DNA of 64,000 nt from Methylophilaceae bacterium (lineage in GTDB: Bacteria; Pseudomonadota; Gammaproteobacteria; Burkholderiales; Methylophilaceae). Both the position numbers and the translations under genes were made by a program. Shown here piece by piece: positions 42,119-54,193 of the stretch. Each line of letters starts with the position of its first letter. Positions within the stretch are counted from its first letter, which is position 1. The notes beneath the pieces are model-generated. The model made no database searches and had not been told where the DNA came from. It saw only the letters and a program-made list of their open reading frames with translations. The DNA lies in the NCBI GenBank assembly GCA_013141125.1, contig JABFRO010000002.1:372001-436000 (forward strand), read 5' to 3'.

Positions 42119-42275
42119 ATGAAAATCCCTTTTCTATCTACGTAAGTTACGGAAAACATGAGTAATTCGCCTTCGATGCTAGCAACAACCCCAGCAGGAG
42201 TAAAGAAAATTTTATTAAATCTGACGCTTAGCATTTATAATGCGTCGTCTGCATTATTTCTGAAATGCTCATCTC

Positions 42276-44795
42276 ATGCTTCCCAAAAAATGGTGGCAAT
42301 TACTGGTTCTAGCGATTATTTCTCTAGGTTTGGTAATCACCGCACTCGTTGGTCTATCTGCACTGCTTATTTATCCTACGCTACCCTCGCTTGAGGCGCT
42401 GACCGATTATCGCCCAAAAATGCCGTTGCGCGTTTATTCAAGTGATAACTTTCTTATCGGTGAGTTTGGTGAGGAAAGACGTGCTTTCATCAAAATTAAT
42501 GATGTCCCGCAAAATCTTAAATCGGCTGTACTGGCGATTGAAGACCGACGCTTTTACCAACATGGTGGTGTGGATACCCGAGGAATTCTGCGAGCCGCTT
42601 TCACCAATCTTAGCGGTCGCGGTCACGAAGGTGCCAGCACAATTACCATGCAGGTGGCGCGTAATTTTTTCCTTTCAAGTGAGGTTACTTTCAAGCGCAA
42701 AATTAATGAAGCCCTGCTTGCTATTAAAATTGAACATAGTTTAACTAAAGATAAAATTCTCGAGCTCTACATTAATCAAATTTACCTTGGGCAGCGTGCC
42801 TATGGGTTCGAGGCTGCCTCACAAGTTTATTTCGGCAAATCATTGGAAAACCTTAATCTCGCAGAAGCCGCAATGTTGGCTGGCTTACCCAAGGCACCTT
42901 CAAGCTCCAACCCATTTGCCAATCTTAAACGCGCAACCAATAGACAGCGCGAGGTGTTGCGTGATATGTATCGGTTTGATTTTATAGATGAAAAAACCTT
43001 CAATGAAGCTATGGAGCAACCATTGCGCCTTAGGGTTACGCGTCAATCTCGCGACTTGTCTGCCGACTATGTGGCTGAAATTGCACGGCAGACGTTGCAT
43101 GAGCAATATGGAGATGCGATTTATAGTTCAGGCATGCGCGTCTATACCACTATCATCAAAAGCAATCAGCAAGCGGCTAATGGCGCTGTATTACAGAATA
43201 TATTGGAATATGACCGGCGCCATGGCTACCGTGGACCGGAAAAGTTTGTGCGTGCAGGAGAAGGTGAGGGCGTTACAGATAATAACTGGATGGATAAAGC
43301 ATTGGATGAATTTGAGACTTTTAATGGCTTGATCCCTGCCATTACCATGCAGGTTTCATCGCGAAGTGTTAAAGCTCACACCAAAACAGGTGAAGATATT
43401 GAAATTACAGGCGCAGGTTTGGCTTTCATACAAAACAGCTTAAACAAGAAAGAAAGCTCCAAATCAAAAATTGATATTGGTGCAGTGATACGGGTTATGC
43501 GTATCAATGATATTTGGCAAGTTGTCCAATTGCCACAAGTTGAATCTGCATTTGTTGCGCTTGACCCGGAAAGTGGTGCGGTACGCGCCTTGGTAGGCGG
43601 GTTCGATTTTAATCGTAATAAATTCAATCATGTTACCCAGGCCTGGCGTCAGCCAGGCTCGAGTTTTAAGCCCTTTATTTATTCGGCTGCTCTTGAAAAA
43701 GGTTTTACTCCAGCGAGCGTGATTCAGGATGCGCCTCTCTTTCTATCTGCTGAAGAAACCGGTAGCGGCTCAGCGTGGGAGCCGCATAATTATGATAATA
43801 AATACGATGGCTCAATCCGCATGCGCACGGCGCTGACAAAATCCAAAAATATGGTTTCCATACGAATTTTACGCGCCATAGGCGTGGGTTATGCGCAGGA
43901 ATACATCACCAGATTCGGTTTTTTGGCTAAGGATCATCCACCATACTTGGCAATGGCACTTGGTGCTGGTGCTGTCACACCGTGGCAAATGGCGGGTGCT
44001 TATGCCATATTCGCCAATGGCGGTTATCGTATCAAGCCATACTTGATTAGCAAAGTCACGGATAGTAAGGGCAAGGTTCTGGAGCAAACTAAGGTTGCTC
44101 TTGCCGCGAGGGGTGCTCCTAGAGCGATTGATGCGCGCAACGCATTTTTGATGACTTCGATGATGCAGGATGTTGTTCGCACAGGTACTGCAGCTAGAGC
44201 ACGACAACTCGGCCGCAATGATCTGGCGGGCAAAACGGGTACCACCAATAATCAATTTGACACATGGTTTGCGGGGTTTAGTCCAAAACAGGTTGCTGTT
44301 GCCTGGATGGGGTTTGATCAGCCACGTTCGCTGGGCAGCAATGAAACAGGCGGGCACGCAGCACTACCCATCTGGATTAGCTATATGGCGACGGCACTTA
44401 AAAATACGCCTGATTTACCCCTTGAAATACCAGAAGGTATCACTTCGATTAAAATTAATCCCTACTCGGGTACGCGAGCCAGTGATGATACCGATGGCAT
44501 TTATGAGTATTTTTATCACGAATATCCACCTCGGGCAGTTGGTGACAGTGATCCTCTTGGCGTAGAAGAAGATACTTCTACCATGCCTGGTATGCCAGAA
44601 GCTACTGAGCCGTCAGTGATACCTGGAATTCCATCAACGTCGACTGAGCCAGCTACGCATCCGGCACCTGCCACAGGTGCATCCGACATATCAGATACAC
44701 CACCAGTTAAATCCAAGCCACGGGCAGAACCTAAATTCTCTCCCATTCCAGGGCACTTATCTGCCTGGTTTGGAAACAGGTCAAGTTTTACCTGA
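42276..44795 (+). CDS. mrcA: Penicillin-binding protein 1A
   Basis: Bifunctional peptidoglycan glycosyltransferase/transpeptidase of the inner membrane. The 839 residues show an N-terminal anchor (about 4-30), a GT51 domain (AIEDRRFYQHGGVDTRG; GASTITMQVARNFFLS), an OB-like insert (about 320-420) and a transpeptidase with SxxK in PGSSFKPFIYSAALEKG, KSKNMVSIRIL and KTG in LAGKTGTT. A Pro/Thr/Glu-rich tail of about 90 residues ends the protein. Its last bases precede the following gene by only 22 bases. Confidence 0.97.
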   Translation: MLPKKWWQLLVLAIISLGLVITALVGLSALLIYPTLPSLEALTDYRPKMPLRVYSSDNFLIGEFGEERRAFIKINDVPQNLKSAVLAIEDRRFYQHGGVDTRGILRAAFTNLSGRGHEGASTITMQVARNFFLSSEVTFKRKINEALLAIKIEHSLTKDKILELYINQIYLGQRAYGFEAASQVYFGKSLENLNLAEAAMLAGLPKAPSSSNPFANLKRATNRQREVLRDMYRFDFIDEKTFNEAMEQPLRLRVTRQSRDLSADYVAEIARQTLHEQYGDAIYSSGMRVYTTIIKSNQQAANGAVLQNILEYDRRHGYRGPEKFVRAGEGEGVTDNNWMDKALDEFETFNGLIPAITMQVSSRSVKAHTKTGEDIEITGAGLAFIQNSLNKKESSKSKIDIGAVIRVMRINDIWQVVQLPQVESAFVALDPESGAVRALVGGFDFNRNKFNHVTQAWRQPGSSFKPFIYSAALEKGFTPASVIQDAPLFLSAEETGSGSAWEPHNYDNKYDGSIRMRTALTKSKNMVSIRILRAIGVGYAQEYITRFGFLAKDHPPYLAMALGAGAVTPWQMAGAYAIFANGGYRIKPYLISKVTDSKGKVLEQTKVALAARGAPRAIDARNAFLMTSMMQDVVRTGTAARARQLGRNDLAGKTGTTNNQFDTWFAGFSPKQVAVAWMGFDQPRSLGSNETGGHAALPIWISYMATALKNTPDLPLEIPEGITSIKINPYSGTRASDDTDGIYEYFYHEYPPRAVGDSDPLGVEEDTSTMPGMPEATEPSVIPGIPSTSTEPATHPAPATGASDISDTPPVKSKPRAEPKFSPIPGHLSAWFGNRSSFT

Positions 44796-44817
44796 AGGAT
44801 TAATATCAGGTATTTAT

Positions 44818-45468
44818 ATGCCCAAAGATAGCACCGTTCGGCTACAACAAATTCGCCAGATGATTGCCCAACAAGCGGCACGCATGATGGCCGAAGATGG
44901 TATTTCTGATTTTGCTTATGCCAAGAAAAAAGCTGGGCGTCAATTGGGGGCAGTTGACCTTAACTGTTTACCTACCAATGCGCAAATCGAAGAGGAAATT
45001 AAGCTTTTTCATGAAATTTATCAGGGTGAAGAGCAGCCAGCAACTTTGCTGCAACTGCGTAATGATGCATTGCTGGTGATGAAAATGTTGGAGAAGTTTA
45101 ATCCGTTTTTGACTGGATCCGTTTTGGATGGCACTGCAGGCCGCTATGCGGAAACGCATATACATTTGTTTGTGGATAGTCTTAAGGATGTTGAAATGTT
45201 TTTGCTGAACAATCAACTCCCTTATGAGTCGGATGAGAAATCATATCGCACATCCAATAGTAGGGGCGGTGCGGACAAAAAAGGCAATGGCCGCAAAAAA
45301 GTGCCGGTGTTTACTCTGGATGGTCCCAACGGACTGATTAAATTAAGCGTATTTGAGGTAAATGATGTACGTACTGGAACCATGCATAGCGTGAGCGGCG
45401 GCCATGCTGCCAAGGCTGACGTGAAGAGTGTGCAAGCCTTGATTGACGATGTCACAGCAGCCGTATAA
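44818..45468 (+). CDS. Conserved protein of unknown function, possible nucleotidyltransferase fold
   Basis: A protein of 216 residues, conserved in betaproteobacteria, where it is sometimes annotated as a nucleotidyltransferase or mislabelled as a Mur ligase. The N-terminal helices (RQMIAQQAARMMAEDGISDFAYAKKKAGRQLG) are followed by FLTGSVLDGTAGRYAETHIHLFVDSLKDVEMFLL. There GS and a D/E-containing strand could form a minimal nucleotidyltransferase site. A disordered glycine/lysine stretch lies at about 145-165. I chose the ATG at 44818, since the frame upstream lies inside mrcA. 22 bases after mrcA, probably cotranscribed. Function not established. Confidence 0.75.
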   Translation: MPKDSTVRLQQIRQMIAQQAARMMAEDGISDFAYAKKKAGRQLGAVDLNCLPTNAQIEEEIKLFHEIYQGEEQPATLLQLRNDALLVMKMLEKFNPFLTGSVLDGTAGRYAETHIHLFVDSLKDVEMFLLNNQLPYESDEKSYRTSNSRGGADKKGNGRKKVPVFTLDGPNGLIKLSVFEVNDVRTGTMHSVSGGHAAKADVKSVQALIDDVTAAV

Positions 45469-45497
45469 ATGACAATCGAACCAGTATTACGCAAAGC

Positions 45498-47308
<1,811 letters not shown>

Positions 47309-47311
47309 GGG

Positions 47312-48352
47312 TTACGCCGCCTGCTGCGATAATGCAGTAAATTGTTTGAGCTTGTTGATTGCAGCACCGTTATCAATCACTTGTGCTGCGGATTTAATGC
47401 CTGCCGCCAAATCTGGCACCAGCCCTGCCACATAGATCGCTGCGCCGGCATTGAGGAGGACGATGTCACGGGCTGCGCGATAAGACGGCTGATCTTGCTG
47501 CCCGCTCAAGACGGCCAGTATCAAGTGTTTCGATTCTTCGGCATTTTGCACACGTATGCCTTGCACATCATGTAGCGGCAAACCAAATAATTGTGGATTA
47601 ATGACATATTCGCTGACCTGGCCGTCTTTTAGTTCGGCTATGTAGGTATCGCCGGAAAAGGAAATTTCATCCATACCATCCGCGCCATGTACCACTAAAA
47701 CATGCTCACTGCCTAGCTTTTGTAGCACATGTGCCAGTTTTCCGGTGAGTGCGCGGTCAAACACGCCCATGACTTGTCGTTTGGCACCTGCCGGATTGGT
47801 GAGCGGCCCCAGCAAGTTAAACAAGGTGCGCACGCCTAATTCACGGCGCACAGGTGCTGCATATTTCATGGCGCTGTGATGGTTAGGCGCAAACATGAAG
47901 CCAATACCAATTTGGTCTACACTGCGTGCGACTTGTTCCGCTGTTGATTTCACATTTGCGCCCAAAGCTTCCAGTACATCAGCACTGCCGCAGGTGGATG
48001 AGACGGAACGTCCGCCATGTTTGGCTACTTTGGCACCAGCAGCAGCGGCTACAAAGGCACAGGCTGTAGAAACATTGAAGGTCTGGATGCCGTCGCCGCC
48101 AGTGCCACAGGTGTCAATGAGATGCGTAGCATCGCCAAGTTGCACATTGCTTGCCAGCTCGCGCATGACTTCGGCAGCAGCGCTGATTTCATCTACCGTT
48201 TCTCCTTTCATGCGCAAGGCAATCAATAAAGCGGCAATTTGCGTTGGAGTAAATGCGCCACTCATGATTTGACGCATCACAAACAGCATTTCCAGATGCG
48301 TGAAGTCGGTAAGATTTATCAGGGATTGCAGTGCATGCTTGTATGCTGGCAC
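47312..48352 (-). CDS. trpD: Anthranilate phosphoribosyltransferase
   Basis: Transfers phosphoribosyl from PRPP to anthranilate. The 346 residues show the PRPP site GTGGDGIQTFNVST, KHGGRSVSSTCGSADVLEALG, FMFAPNHHSAMKYAAPVRRELGVRTLFNLLGPLTNPA and the Mg-binding DGMDEISF. Two bases after trpG; not fused to TrpG, unlike the enterobacterial protein. Confidence 0.97.
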   Translation of the reverse strand: MPAYKHALQSLINLTDFTHLEMLFVMRQIMSGAFTPTQIAALLIALRMKGETVDEISAAAEVMRELASNVQLGDATHLIDTCGTGGDGIQTFNVSTACAFVAAAAGAKVAKHGGRSVSSTCGSADVLEALGANVKSTAEQVARSVDQIGIGFMFAPNHHSAMKYAAPVRRELGVRTLFNLLGPLTNPAGAKRQVMGVFDRALTGKLAHVLQKLGSEHVLVVHGADGMDEISFSGDTYIAELKDGQVSEYVINPQLFGLPLHDVQGIRVQNAEESKHLILAVLSGQQDQPSYRAARDIVLLNAGAAIYVAGLVPDLAAGIKSAAQVIDNGAAINKLKQFTALSQQAA

Positions 48353-48354
48353 TT

Positions 48355-48921
48355 TTAATAGGCCTTGAGAAAATTATTCAGGAGCTCGTGACCATATTCG
48401 GTGAGTATGGATTCCGGGTGAAATTGAACGCCTTCAATGGGTAGGGTTTTATGGCGTACCCCCATGATTTCATCATCTTCTGTCCAGGCGGTAATTTCCA
48501 GACAATCGGGGATAGTTGCGCGCTCAATCACCAGGGAGTGATAGCGAGTTGCGGTGTAGGGGTTTGGTAAGTCTTTGAACAAGCCTACATTTTTATGATA
48601 AATAAGCGAGGTTTTGCCGTGCATGAGTTGTTTGGCATGAATGATGTTGCCGCCAAAAGCCTGACCTATACTTTGATGGCCGAGACAAACACCCAAAATA
48701 GGAATCTTGCCGGCAAATTCATGTATCAGAGGCACGGAAATACCAGCTTCGTTGGGCGTACACGGCCCTGGTGAAATGACGATATGACGCGGCTTTAATG
48801 CTGCAACTTTGGCTAAATCAATTTCGTCATTCCGATAAACGCAAACTTCTTGCCCAAGCTCTGCCAGATATTGCACCAGGTTGTAGGTGAAGGAGTCGTA
48901 GTTGTCGATCATCAATAACAT
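48355..48921 (-). CDS. trpG: Anthranilate synthase glutamine amidotransferase component
   Basis: Supplies ammonia to TrpE. A 188-residue class I glutaminase with the oxyanion loop ISPGPCTP, nucleophile cysteine in [17 protein letters not shown] (about 79) and the His-Glu pair in [10 protein letters not shown]. It may also serve p-aminobenzoate synthesis (PabA). Nine bases after fabB rather than directly after trpE. Confidence 0.96.
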   Translation of the reverse strand: MLLMIDNYDSFTYNLVQYLAELGQEVCVYRNDEIDLAKVAALKPRHIVISPGPCTPNEAGISVPLIHEFAGKIPILGVCLGHQSIGQAFGGNIIHAKQLMHGKTSLIYHKNVGLFKDLPNPYTATRYHSLVIERATIPDCLEITAWTEDDEIMGVRHKTLPIEGVQFHPESILTEYGHELLNNFLKAY

Positions 48922-48929
48922 AGAGAGTC

Positions 48930-50156
48930 TTACAGCCTGCGTTTGGAAAAAGTAAGGGTGGCGTTGGTGCCGCCGAAGCCGAAGCTGTTGGATAATGCTG
49001 TTTCAATCTGCACATTATCCATGCGCTCACGGACGATATTCAGACCTTCTGCTGCCGGATCCAGGGTTTCAATATTGGCAGAAGCGGCAATAAAATGGTT
49101 TTCCATCATCAGCAAGGTGTAAATAGCCTCATTCACGCCAGCCGCACCCAATGCATGGCCGGAAAGTGATTTGGTGGAAGCAATGGCCGGGGATTGATCT
49201 GCAAATACAGCGCGTATCGCTTCCAGCTCTTTGGTATCACCGACAGGGGTGCTGGTGCCATGGGTGTTGATGTAATCCACTGGCTCTGCCACATTTTGCA
49301 ATGCCATCTGCATACAGCGCACTGCGCCTTCACCGGAGGGTGCCACCATATCGTAGCCGTCAGATGTGGCTCCGTAACCTATGACTTCGGCATAAATTTT
49401 TGCACCGCGCGCTTTGGCGTGTTCCAATTCTTCCAGCACTAAAATGCCGCCGCCACCGGAGATGACAAAGCCATCCCGATTGGCATCATAAGTGCGAGAG
49501 GCTCTTTCCGGCGTATCGTTAAATTTGCTGGAAAGCGCGCCCATGGCATCAAACATGAATGATAAGGTCCAGTGCTCTTCTTCGGCACCGCCAGCGAACA
49601 CAATATCCTGCTTGCCCATTTGAATTTGCTCAACACCCGCACCTATGCAATGTGCACTGGTAGAACAGGCGGAACTAATGCCATAGTTGACCCCTTTTAT
49701 TTTGGCACCGGTTGCCAAACAAGCCGAGACACCGCTGGCCATGGCCTTGGTCACCATATACGGCCCAACGCGGCGCACGCCTTTTTCGCGCAGCGTATCT
49801 ATGCCCTCTGAAATACTTTCATGTGAAGCACCGCCAGCACCTACTATCAGACCGGTGCGCACGTTGGAAACCAAGGCTTCCGGCAATTGCGCATCGGCAA
49901 TGGCTTGTTGCATCGCCAGCCAGGCATAGGCGTGACCTTTGGCCATAAAGCGCATTAACTTGCGGTCTATGTGTTCTTCAACATTCAAATTCTTGATCGA
50001 GCCGGCCACTTGCGAGCGCAAGCCTTTTTCAGCGTATTCCGGCTGATAAGTAATGCCGGAACGGCCTTCGCGCAAGCTAGCCAGCACTTCAGTTTGATTA
50101 TTTCCCAGACTGGAAACAATGCCCAGGCCTGTTACCACTACACGACGTGTTTGCAT
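48930..50156 (-). CDS. fabB: 3-oxoacyl-[ACP] synthase I (FabB-like)
   Basis: Elongates acyl chains with malonyl-ACP; FabB-type enzymes are required in anaerobic unsaturated fatty acid synthesis. 408 residues, Cys-His-His active site: cysteine in [15 protein letters not shown], histidines in [14 protein letters not shown] and [12 protein letters not shown]. FabB rather than FabF is supported by pairing with fabA. The ATG at 50154-50156 is chosen because GGGGAG lies seven bases upstream. Confidence 0.94.
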   Translation of the reverse strand: MQTRRVVVTGLGIVSSLGNNQTEVLASLREGRSGITYQPEYAEKGLRSQVAGSIKNLNVEEHIDRKLMRFMAKGHAYAWLAMQQAIADAQLPEALVSNVRTGLIVGAGGASHESISEGIDTLREKGVRRVGPYMVTKAMASGVSACLATGAKIKGVNYGISSACSTSAHCIGAGVEQIQMGKQDIVFAGGAEEEHWTLSFMFDAMGALSSKFNDTPERASRTYDANRDGFVISGGGGILVLEELEHAKARGAKIYAEVIGYGATSDGYDMVAPSGEGAVRCMQMALQNVAEPVDYINTHGTSTPVGDTKELEAIRAVFADQSPAIASTKSLSGHALGAAGVNEAIYTLLMMENHFIAASANIETLDPAAEGLNIVRERMDNVQIETALSNSFGFGGTNATLTFSKRRL

Positions 50157-50176
50157 AATCGTGCTCCCCAAGTTTT

Positions 50177-50692
50177 CTAAAAGTTATCGGTACGAGTGAA
50201 CAGGCCGACACGCAGATCTTTGGCGACATAAATTTCTCTGCCATCCAGTTCCATCGTCGCATCGGCAATGCCCATGACCAGTTTACGTAAAATAACACGC
50301 TTCAAATCTATGCGGTAAGTAACCAGTTTGCCGGTTGGCAATACTTGACCGCTAAATTTAACCTCACCGGCACCTAGTGCGCGGCCTCGCCCCGGAGCAC
50401 CCATCCAGCCAAGGAAGAAGCCTACCAGTTGCCACATGGCATCCAGCCCGAGACAGCCAGGCATGACCGGGTCACCAGTAAAGTGACAGTCAAAAAACCA
50501 CAGCTCAGGTTTTACATCCAGTTCAGCAATAATCTGGCCGCAGCCATAAGCCCCACCGTCTTCAGTGATGGAAACAATGCGATCAAACATCAGCATGGGC
50601 GGTAGTGGCAATTGTGCATTACCGGCACCGAACATTTCACCGCGCCCGCAGGCCAGCAACTCATCATTATTGAAGCTATTTTGTTTTTGCAT
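50177..50692 (-). CDS. fabA: 3-hydroxydecanoyl-[ACP] dehydratase/isomerase
   Basis: Dehydrates 3-hydroxydecanoyl-ACP and isomerises the product to cis-3-decenoyl-ACP, the branch point to unsaturated fatty acids. A 171-residue hot-dog fold with the catalytic histidine in [23 protein letters not shown] and the aspartate on the same segment. 20 bases before fabB, together a two-gene unit. It lies between trpE and trpG. Confidence 0.96.
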   Translation of the reverse strand: MQKQNSFNNDELLACGRGEMFGAGNAQLPLPPMLMFDRIVSITEDGGAYGCGQIIAELDVKPELWFFDCHFTGDPVMPGCLGLDAMWQLVGFFLGWMGAPGRGRALGAGEVKFSGQVLPTGKLVTYRIDLKRVILRKLVMGIADATMELDGREIYVAKDLRVGLFTRTDNF

Positions 50693-50874
50693 TATGTTGG
50701 ATTCATGATTTTAAATAAATTAGTCCGCTATTTTCGCCGTATTTGGTTCCGAGTGAAAGCCTTAAGCGATTTTAATCAGTAATAAAGCCGTCTTGGCTGA
50801 CTGAATGATAATAGTGAGTGGCTTTAGCCATTTTCAAAACCAGCGCGTTTAACAGACGCTGCATGGCATCATGC

Positions 50875-52374
50875 TTAATCGTTATTATCCAGACCCGCCT
50901 GCACAATTTCAGCTGCGCGCAATACGGCACGCGCCTTGTTTTGGGTTTCCGTCCATTCACTTGCCGGTACTGAATCAGCCACGATGCCAGCGCCCGCCTG
51001 GGCATACAGCCTGCCATTTTTAATCACACCGGTACGGATGGCAATGGCTACGTCCATATCACCATTGAAGCTTAGATAGCCCACAGCCCCCGCGTAAATG
51101 CCGCGCTTGCTGGGTTCCAGCTCGTCTATGATTTCCATCGCCCGCACCTTGGGTGCGCCGCTGACAGTGCCCGCCGGGAAAGTGGCCTTGAGTACGTCTA
51201 TGGCATCCATGCCGGGTTTGAGTTTGCCTTCCACATTGGAGACGATATGCATTACATGTGAATAGCGCTCTATCATCATGTTGTCCGTCACTTTTACTGT
51301 GCCGGTTTGTGCAACGCGGCCTACATCATTACGCCCCAGATCCATCAGTTGCACATGCTCGGCACGCTCTTTGGGGTCAGCCAGCAATTCCTCTGCCAGT
51401 GCAATATCGTCCTCGCGCGTTTTGCCGCGTGGACGGGTTCCGGCAATCGGACGTGCAGTGACCGTATCGTTTTCCAGTCGCACCAGAATCTCCGGTGAAG
51501 CGCCCACCACATGATGATCGCCCATGTCGTAATAGAACATATATGGGGATGGATTCAGGCTGCGCAAGGCGCGATATAAAGATAATGGCGGGGCAGTAAA
51601 GGGTTGTGACATGCGTTGTGATAACACTACCTGCATGATGTCGCCATCAAAAATATAGCGTTTGGCTTTTTCGACGGCTTCCTTGAAGCCGGTTTCGCCG
51701 AATTCCGAAGTGGCTGTTGTGGCGGCAAAGGCTGGTGCTTCCGGTACTGCAACCGGTTTTCTCAGTTGCGCGATTAATGCTCGCAGTCTTGCTTGCGCAT
51801 GTGGGTAGGCATCTTTCTGCGCGGGGTCGGCGTAAACAATAAAATACAGCTTGCCGGAAAGATTGTCGACCACGGCCAGTTCTTCCGAAACCATAAGCAA
51901 TATATCCGGCGTTCCCAGCACATCCGGTTTTTTGGTATTGGCTAATCTGCGCTCAATATAACGTATGGTTTCATAAGAAAAATAACCTGCCAGACCACCA
52001 GTGAAACGTGGCAAGCCGTGATAGGGCAGACTTTGCGCAGGGGGCGTTTTGAAACGCGCCTGATAAGCCTGCACAAAATCCAAAGGATTTACATGATTGA
52101 CGCTTTCAATGACCTGATTATCCTGCAATACCTGTATTTCTCTGTCAACGGCCACAATACGTGTGCGTGCAGGCAAACCTATGATGGAATAGCGACCAAA
52201 GCGTTCGCCACCCTGTACTGATTCCAGCAAGTAGGAATAAGGCTGATTGGCGAGTTTGAGATAAAGAGAAAGCGGCGTATCGAGATCAGCAAAAGTCTCG
52301 ACCACTAATGGAATACGGTTGTAGCCAGCGTTGGCCAAGGTTTCAAAAGCTTGTTGGCTGATGGTTTGTAACAT
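50875..52374 (-). CDS. trpE: Anthranilate synthase component I
   Basis: Converts chorismate and ammonia to anthranilate. 499 residues with the N-terminal regulatory region [18 protein letters not shown], whose LLES element is part of the tryptophan feedback site. The chorismate-binding domain follows ([54 protein letters not shown]). I chose the ATG at 52374 with GAGGA upstream. Followed by fabA rather than trpG. Confidence 0.96.
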   Translation of the reverse strand: MLQTISQQAFETLANAGYNRIPLVVETFADLDTPLSLYLKLANQPYSYLLESVQGGERFGRYSIIGLPARTRIVAVDREIQVLQDNQVIESVNHVNPLDFVQAYQARFKTPPAQSLPYHGLPRFTGGLAGYFSYETIRYIERRLANTKKPDVLGTPDILLMVSEELAVVDNLSGKLYFIVYADPAQKDAYPHAQARLRALIAQLRKPVAVPEAPAFAATTATSEFGETGFKEAVEKAKRYIFDGDIMQVVLSQRMSQPFTAPPLSLYRALRSLNPSPYMFYYDMGDHHVVGASPEILVRLENDTVTARPIAGTRPRGKTREDDIALAEELLADPKERAEHVQLMDLGRNDVGRVAQTGTVKVTDNMMIERYSHVMHIVSNVEGKLKPGMDAIDVLKATFPAGTVSGAPKVRAMEIIDELEPSKRGIYAGAVGYLSFNGDMDVAIAIRTGVIKNGRLYAQAGAGIVADSVPASEWTETQNKARAVLRAAEIVQAGLDNND

Positions 52375-52542
52375 GGAAATCCTCAAATTCTAAAATTAGC
52401 GATGTGGCGACATACAGCCGCCCGATGAAAAGGCAAAATCAGTACCGCCATCGCCCATCGTAAAATTTGAAGTTTATTGGTTTAAGCATGGATTTTTAAT
52501 TCTGGGTGTTAAATTGCGAGGATTTTTCAAGTTCACTTGGCT

Positions 52543-53244
52543 TCAGCTTAAGGAGATGAGTTTTGTAGCATCAAGCAAAGTATCAACCACCGCATCCAAA
52601 TCCAACTCGCACACATCCTGTCCGCGATTGTAGCCATAAGGCACACAGAATATATGGCAGCCTGCCGCCCGCGCAGCTTGCGTATCGTTAAGCGAATCAC
52701 CAATCAGCAGCATTTCTTCAGGCTGCACTGCAAACTTTTCACAGGCATGTAACAAAGGCATGGGGTCGGGCTTCTTTTTCGGCAAACTGTCGCCGGATAA
52801 AATCAGCTCGAAATAATCATGCAAGCCCGTGTCTTTGAGCAAGGGCAGGGTAAAGCTTTCTGCTTTGTTGGTAATGCAAGCCAAGCGGTAACCGGCCTGT
52901 TTCAACACGTTTAAGCCATCGACCACGCCTGCGTAAGGCCGACTATTAAGGCTGACCACAGCATGATAATGTTTTTCGTAAATCGGCTGTGCTTGCGCAA
53001 ACAACGCGGCATCAGGCTCGGCTTCCATGTCGCGGGTTAATACACGCTTGATTAACTTGGCCACGCCATTGCCTATAAAGGTTTTAAGCAAAGTGCCATC
53101 AATCGGCGGCAACGCCAGCTCCTCTAACATGCGGTTGGCGGCTTCGGCCAGATCCGGCGCGGTATCCAGCAAGGTTCCGTCCAAATCTATGACCACAGCC
53201 TTAACCGCCAGCGGGAAAGTTTTTAGTTGTCGATTCACGTGCAA
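52543..53244 (-). CDS. gph: Phosphoglycolate phosphatase
   Basis: HAD hydrolase that removes 2-phosphoglycolate from DNA repair and oxygenase side reactions. 233 residues: motif I VIDLDGTLLDTAPDLAEAANRML, a helical cap, motif II CITNKAESF, and motifs III/IV KKKPDPMPLLHACE and LLIGDSLNDTQAARAAGC. The frame opens with TTG immediately after the rpe stop; a GTG two codons later is an alternative start. rpe-gph is a conserved pair in proteobacteria. Confidence 0.93.
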   Translation of the reverse strand: MHVNRQLKTFPLAVKAVVIDLDGTLLDTAPDLAEAANRMLEELALPPIDGTLLKTFIGNGVAKLIKRVLTRDMEAEPDAALFAQAQPIYEKHYHAVVSLNSRPYAGVVDGLNVLKQAGYRLACITNKAESFTLPLLKDTGLHDYFELILSGDSLPKKKPDPMPLLHACEKFAVQPEEMLLIGDSLNDTQAARAAGCHIFCVPYGYNRGQDVCELDLDAVVDTLLDATKLISLS

Positions 53245-53943
53245 TTAAACCTTGGCCAACTCGGCACGCAAGGCGCTGACGATGGTGTTGTAACGATTGG
53301 CATCGCTATCTTTGCCCGCGCCAAAAACCGCAGAACCGGCCACGAAGGTATCTGCACCGGCACGCGCGATTTCAGCGATATTGGCGACATTGACACCGCC
53401 ATCGACTTGCAGCCAGATTTCACGACCGGTTTTAGCTGTGTAGGCATCAATTCTGGCGCGGGCCTGTTTGAGCTTGTCCAAGGTGCCGGGAATGAATTTT
53501 TGACCGCCAAAGCCGGGGTTAACCGACATCAGCAGAATCATATCCACTTTGTCCATGACGTAATCCAGAAAATCCAGCGGTGTGGCCGGATTAAACACCA
53601 AGCCGGATTTACAGCCGTGCTCACGAATCAGCGACAGGCTACGGTCGATATGATCGGAAGCTTCAGGATGAAAGGTAATGATGTTGGCACCCGCTTTGGC
53701 AAAATCGGGAATGATGCGATCAACCGGTTTTACCATCAAATGTACGTCAATAATGGCATCGGTTACCGGGCGAATCGCCTCGCAAACCAGCGGGCCTATG
53801 GTCAGGTTGGGAACATAGTGATTATCCATCACATCAAAATGAACAATATCCGTGCCGGAAGTGATGACATCGGTAATTTCCTGCCCCAACTTGGCAAAGT
53901 TGGCGGAAAGAATACTGGGAGCAATGCGGAAGGTTTTAGCCAT
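53245..53943 (-). CDS. rpe: Ribulose-phosphate 3-epimerase
   Basis: Interconverts ribulose-5-phosphate and xylulose-5-phosphate. A 232-residue TIM barrel with [37 protein letters not shown], the second signature [19 protein letters not shown] and LQVDGGV. Metal-binding His and Asp residues are present. First gene of the rpe-gph-trpE run. In a methylotroph or autotroph it would also serve the RuMP or Calvin cycle, but nothing here decides that. Confidence 0.97.
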   Translation of the reverse strand: MAKTFRIAPSILSANFAKLGQEITDVITSGTDIVHFDVMDNHYVPNLTIGPLVCEAIRPVTDAIIDVHLMVKPVDRIIPDFAKAGANIITFHPEASDHIDRSLSLIREHGCKSGLVFNPATPLDFLDYVMDKVDMILLMSVNPGFGGQKFIPGTLDKLKQARARIDAYTAKTGREIWLQVDGGVNVANIAEIARAGADTFVAGSAVFGAGKDSDANRYNTIVSALRAELAKV

Positions 53944-54073
53944 GATTTTAGTCTGCCATTGGTAAAACGCTTATTTTAACCGGATTCAACCGCCAAGAAA
54001 CAGTGCGTGCATGATAAATCTCAGGCGCTGGCGAAGATTGTTTCCAATTAAGCCGTAACCCTTGGGCAATATT

Positions 54074-54097
54074 GCGTAATCCTGCGCAGGATTACGC
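54074..54097. promoter_or_regulatory. 24-base perfect palindrome upstream of hemA
   Basis: GCGTAATCCTGC is followed directly by its exact complement, giving a loopless 24-base dyad 97 bases before the hemA ATG, between hemA and the divergent rpe. It could be an operator for a dimeric regulator or a small dispersed repeat. No known site was recognised. Confidence 0.5.
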
Positions 54098-54193
54098 GAG
54101 CGATTCGCCAGGAGGATGTGTGATCTGTTGAATTTTTAGAGCCACGCTTTATAAATGGTTGCTTATGCTTCTCTGATACGGGAAAATTGCGGG

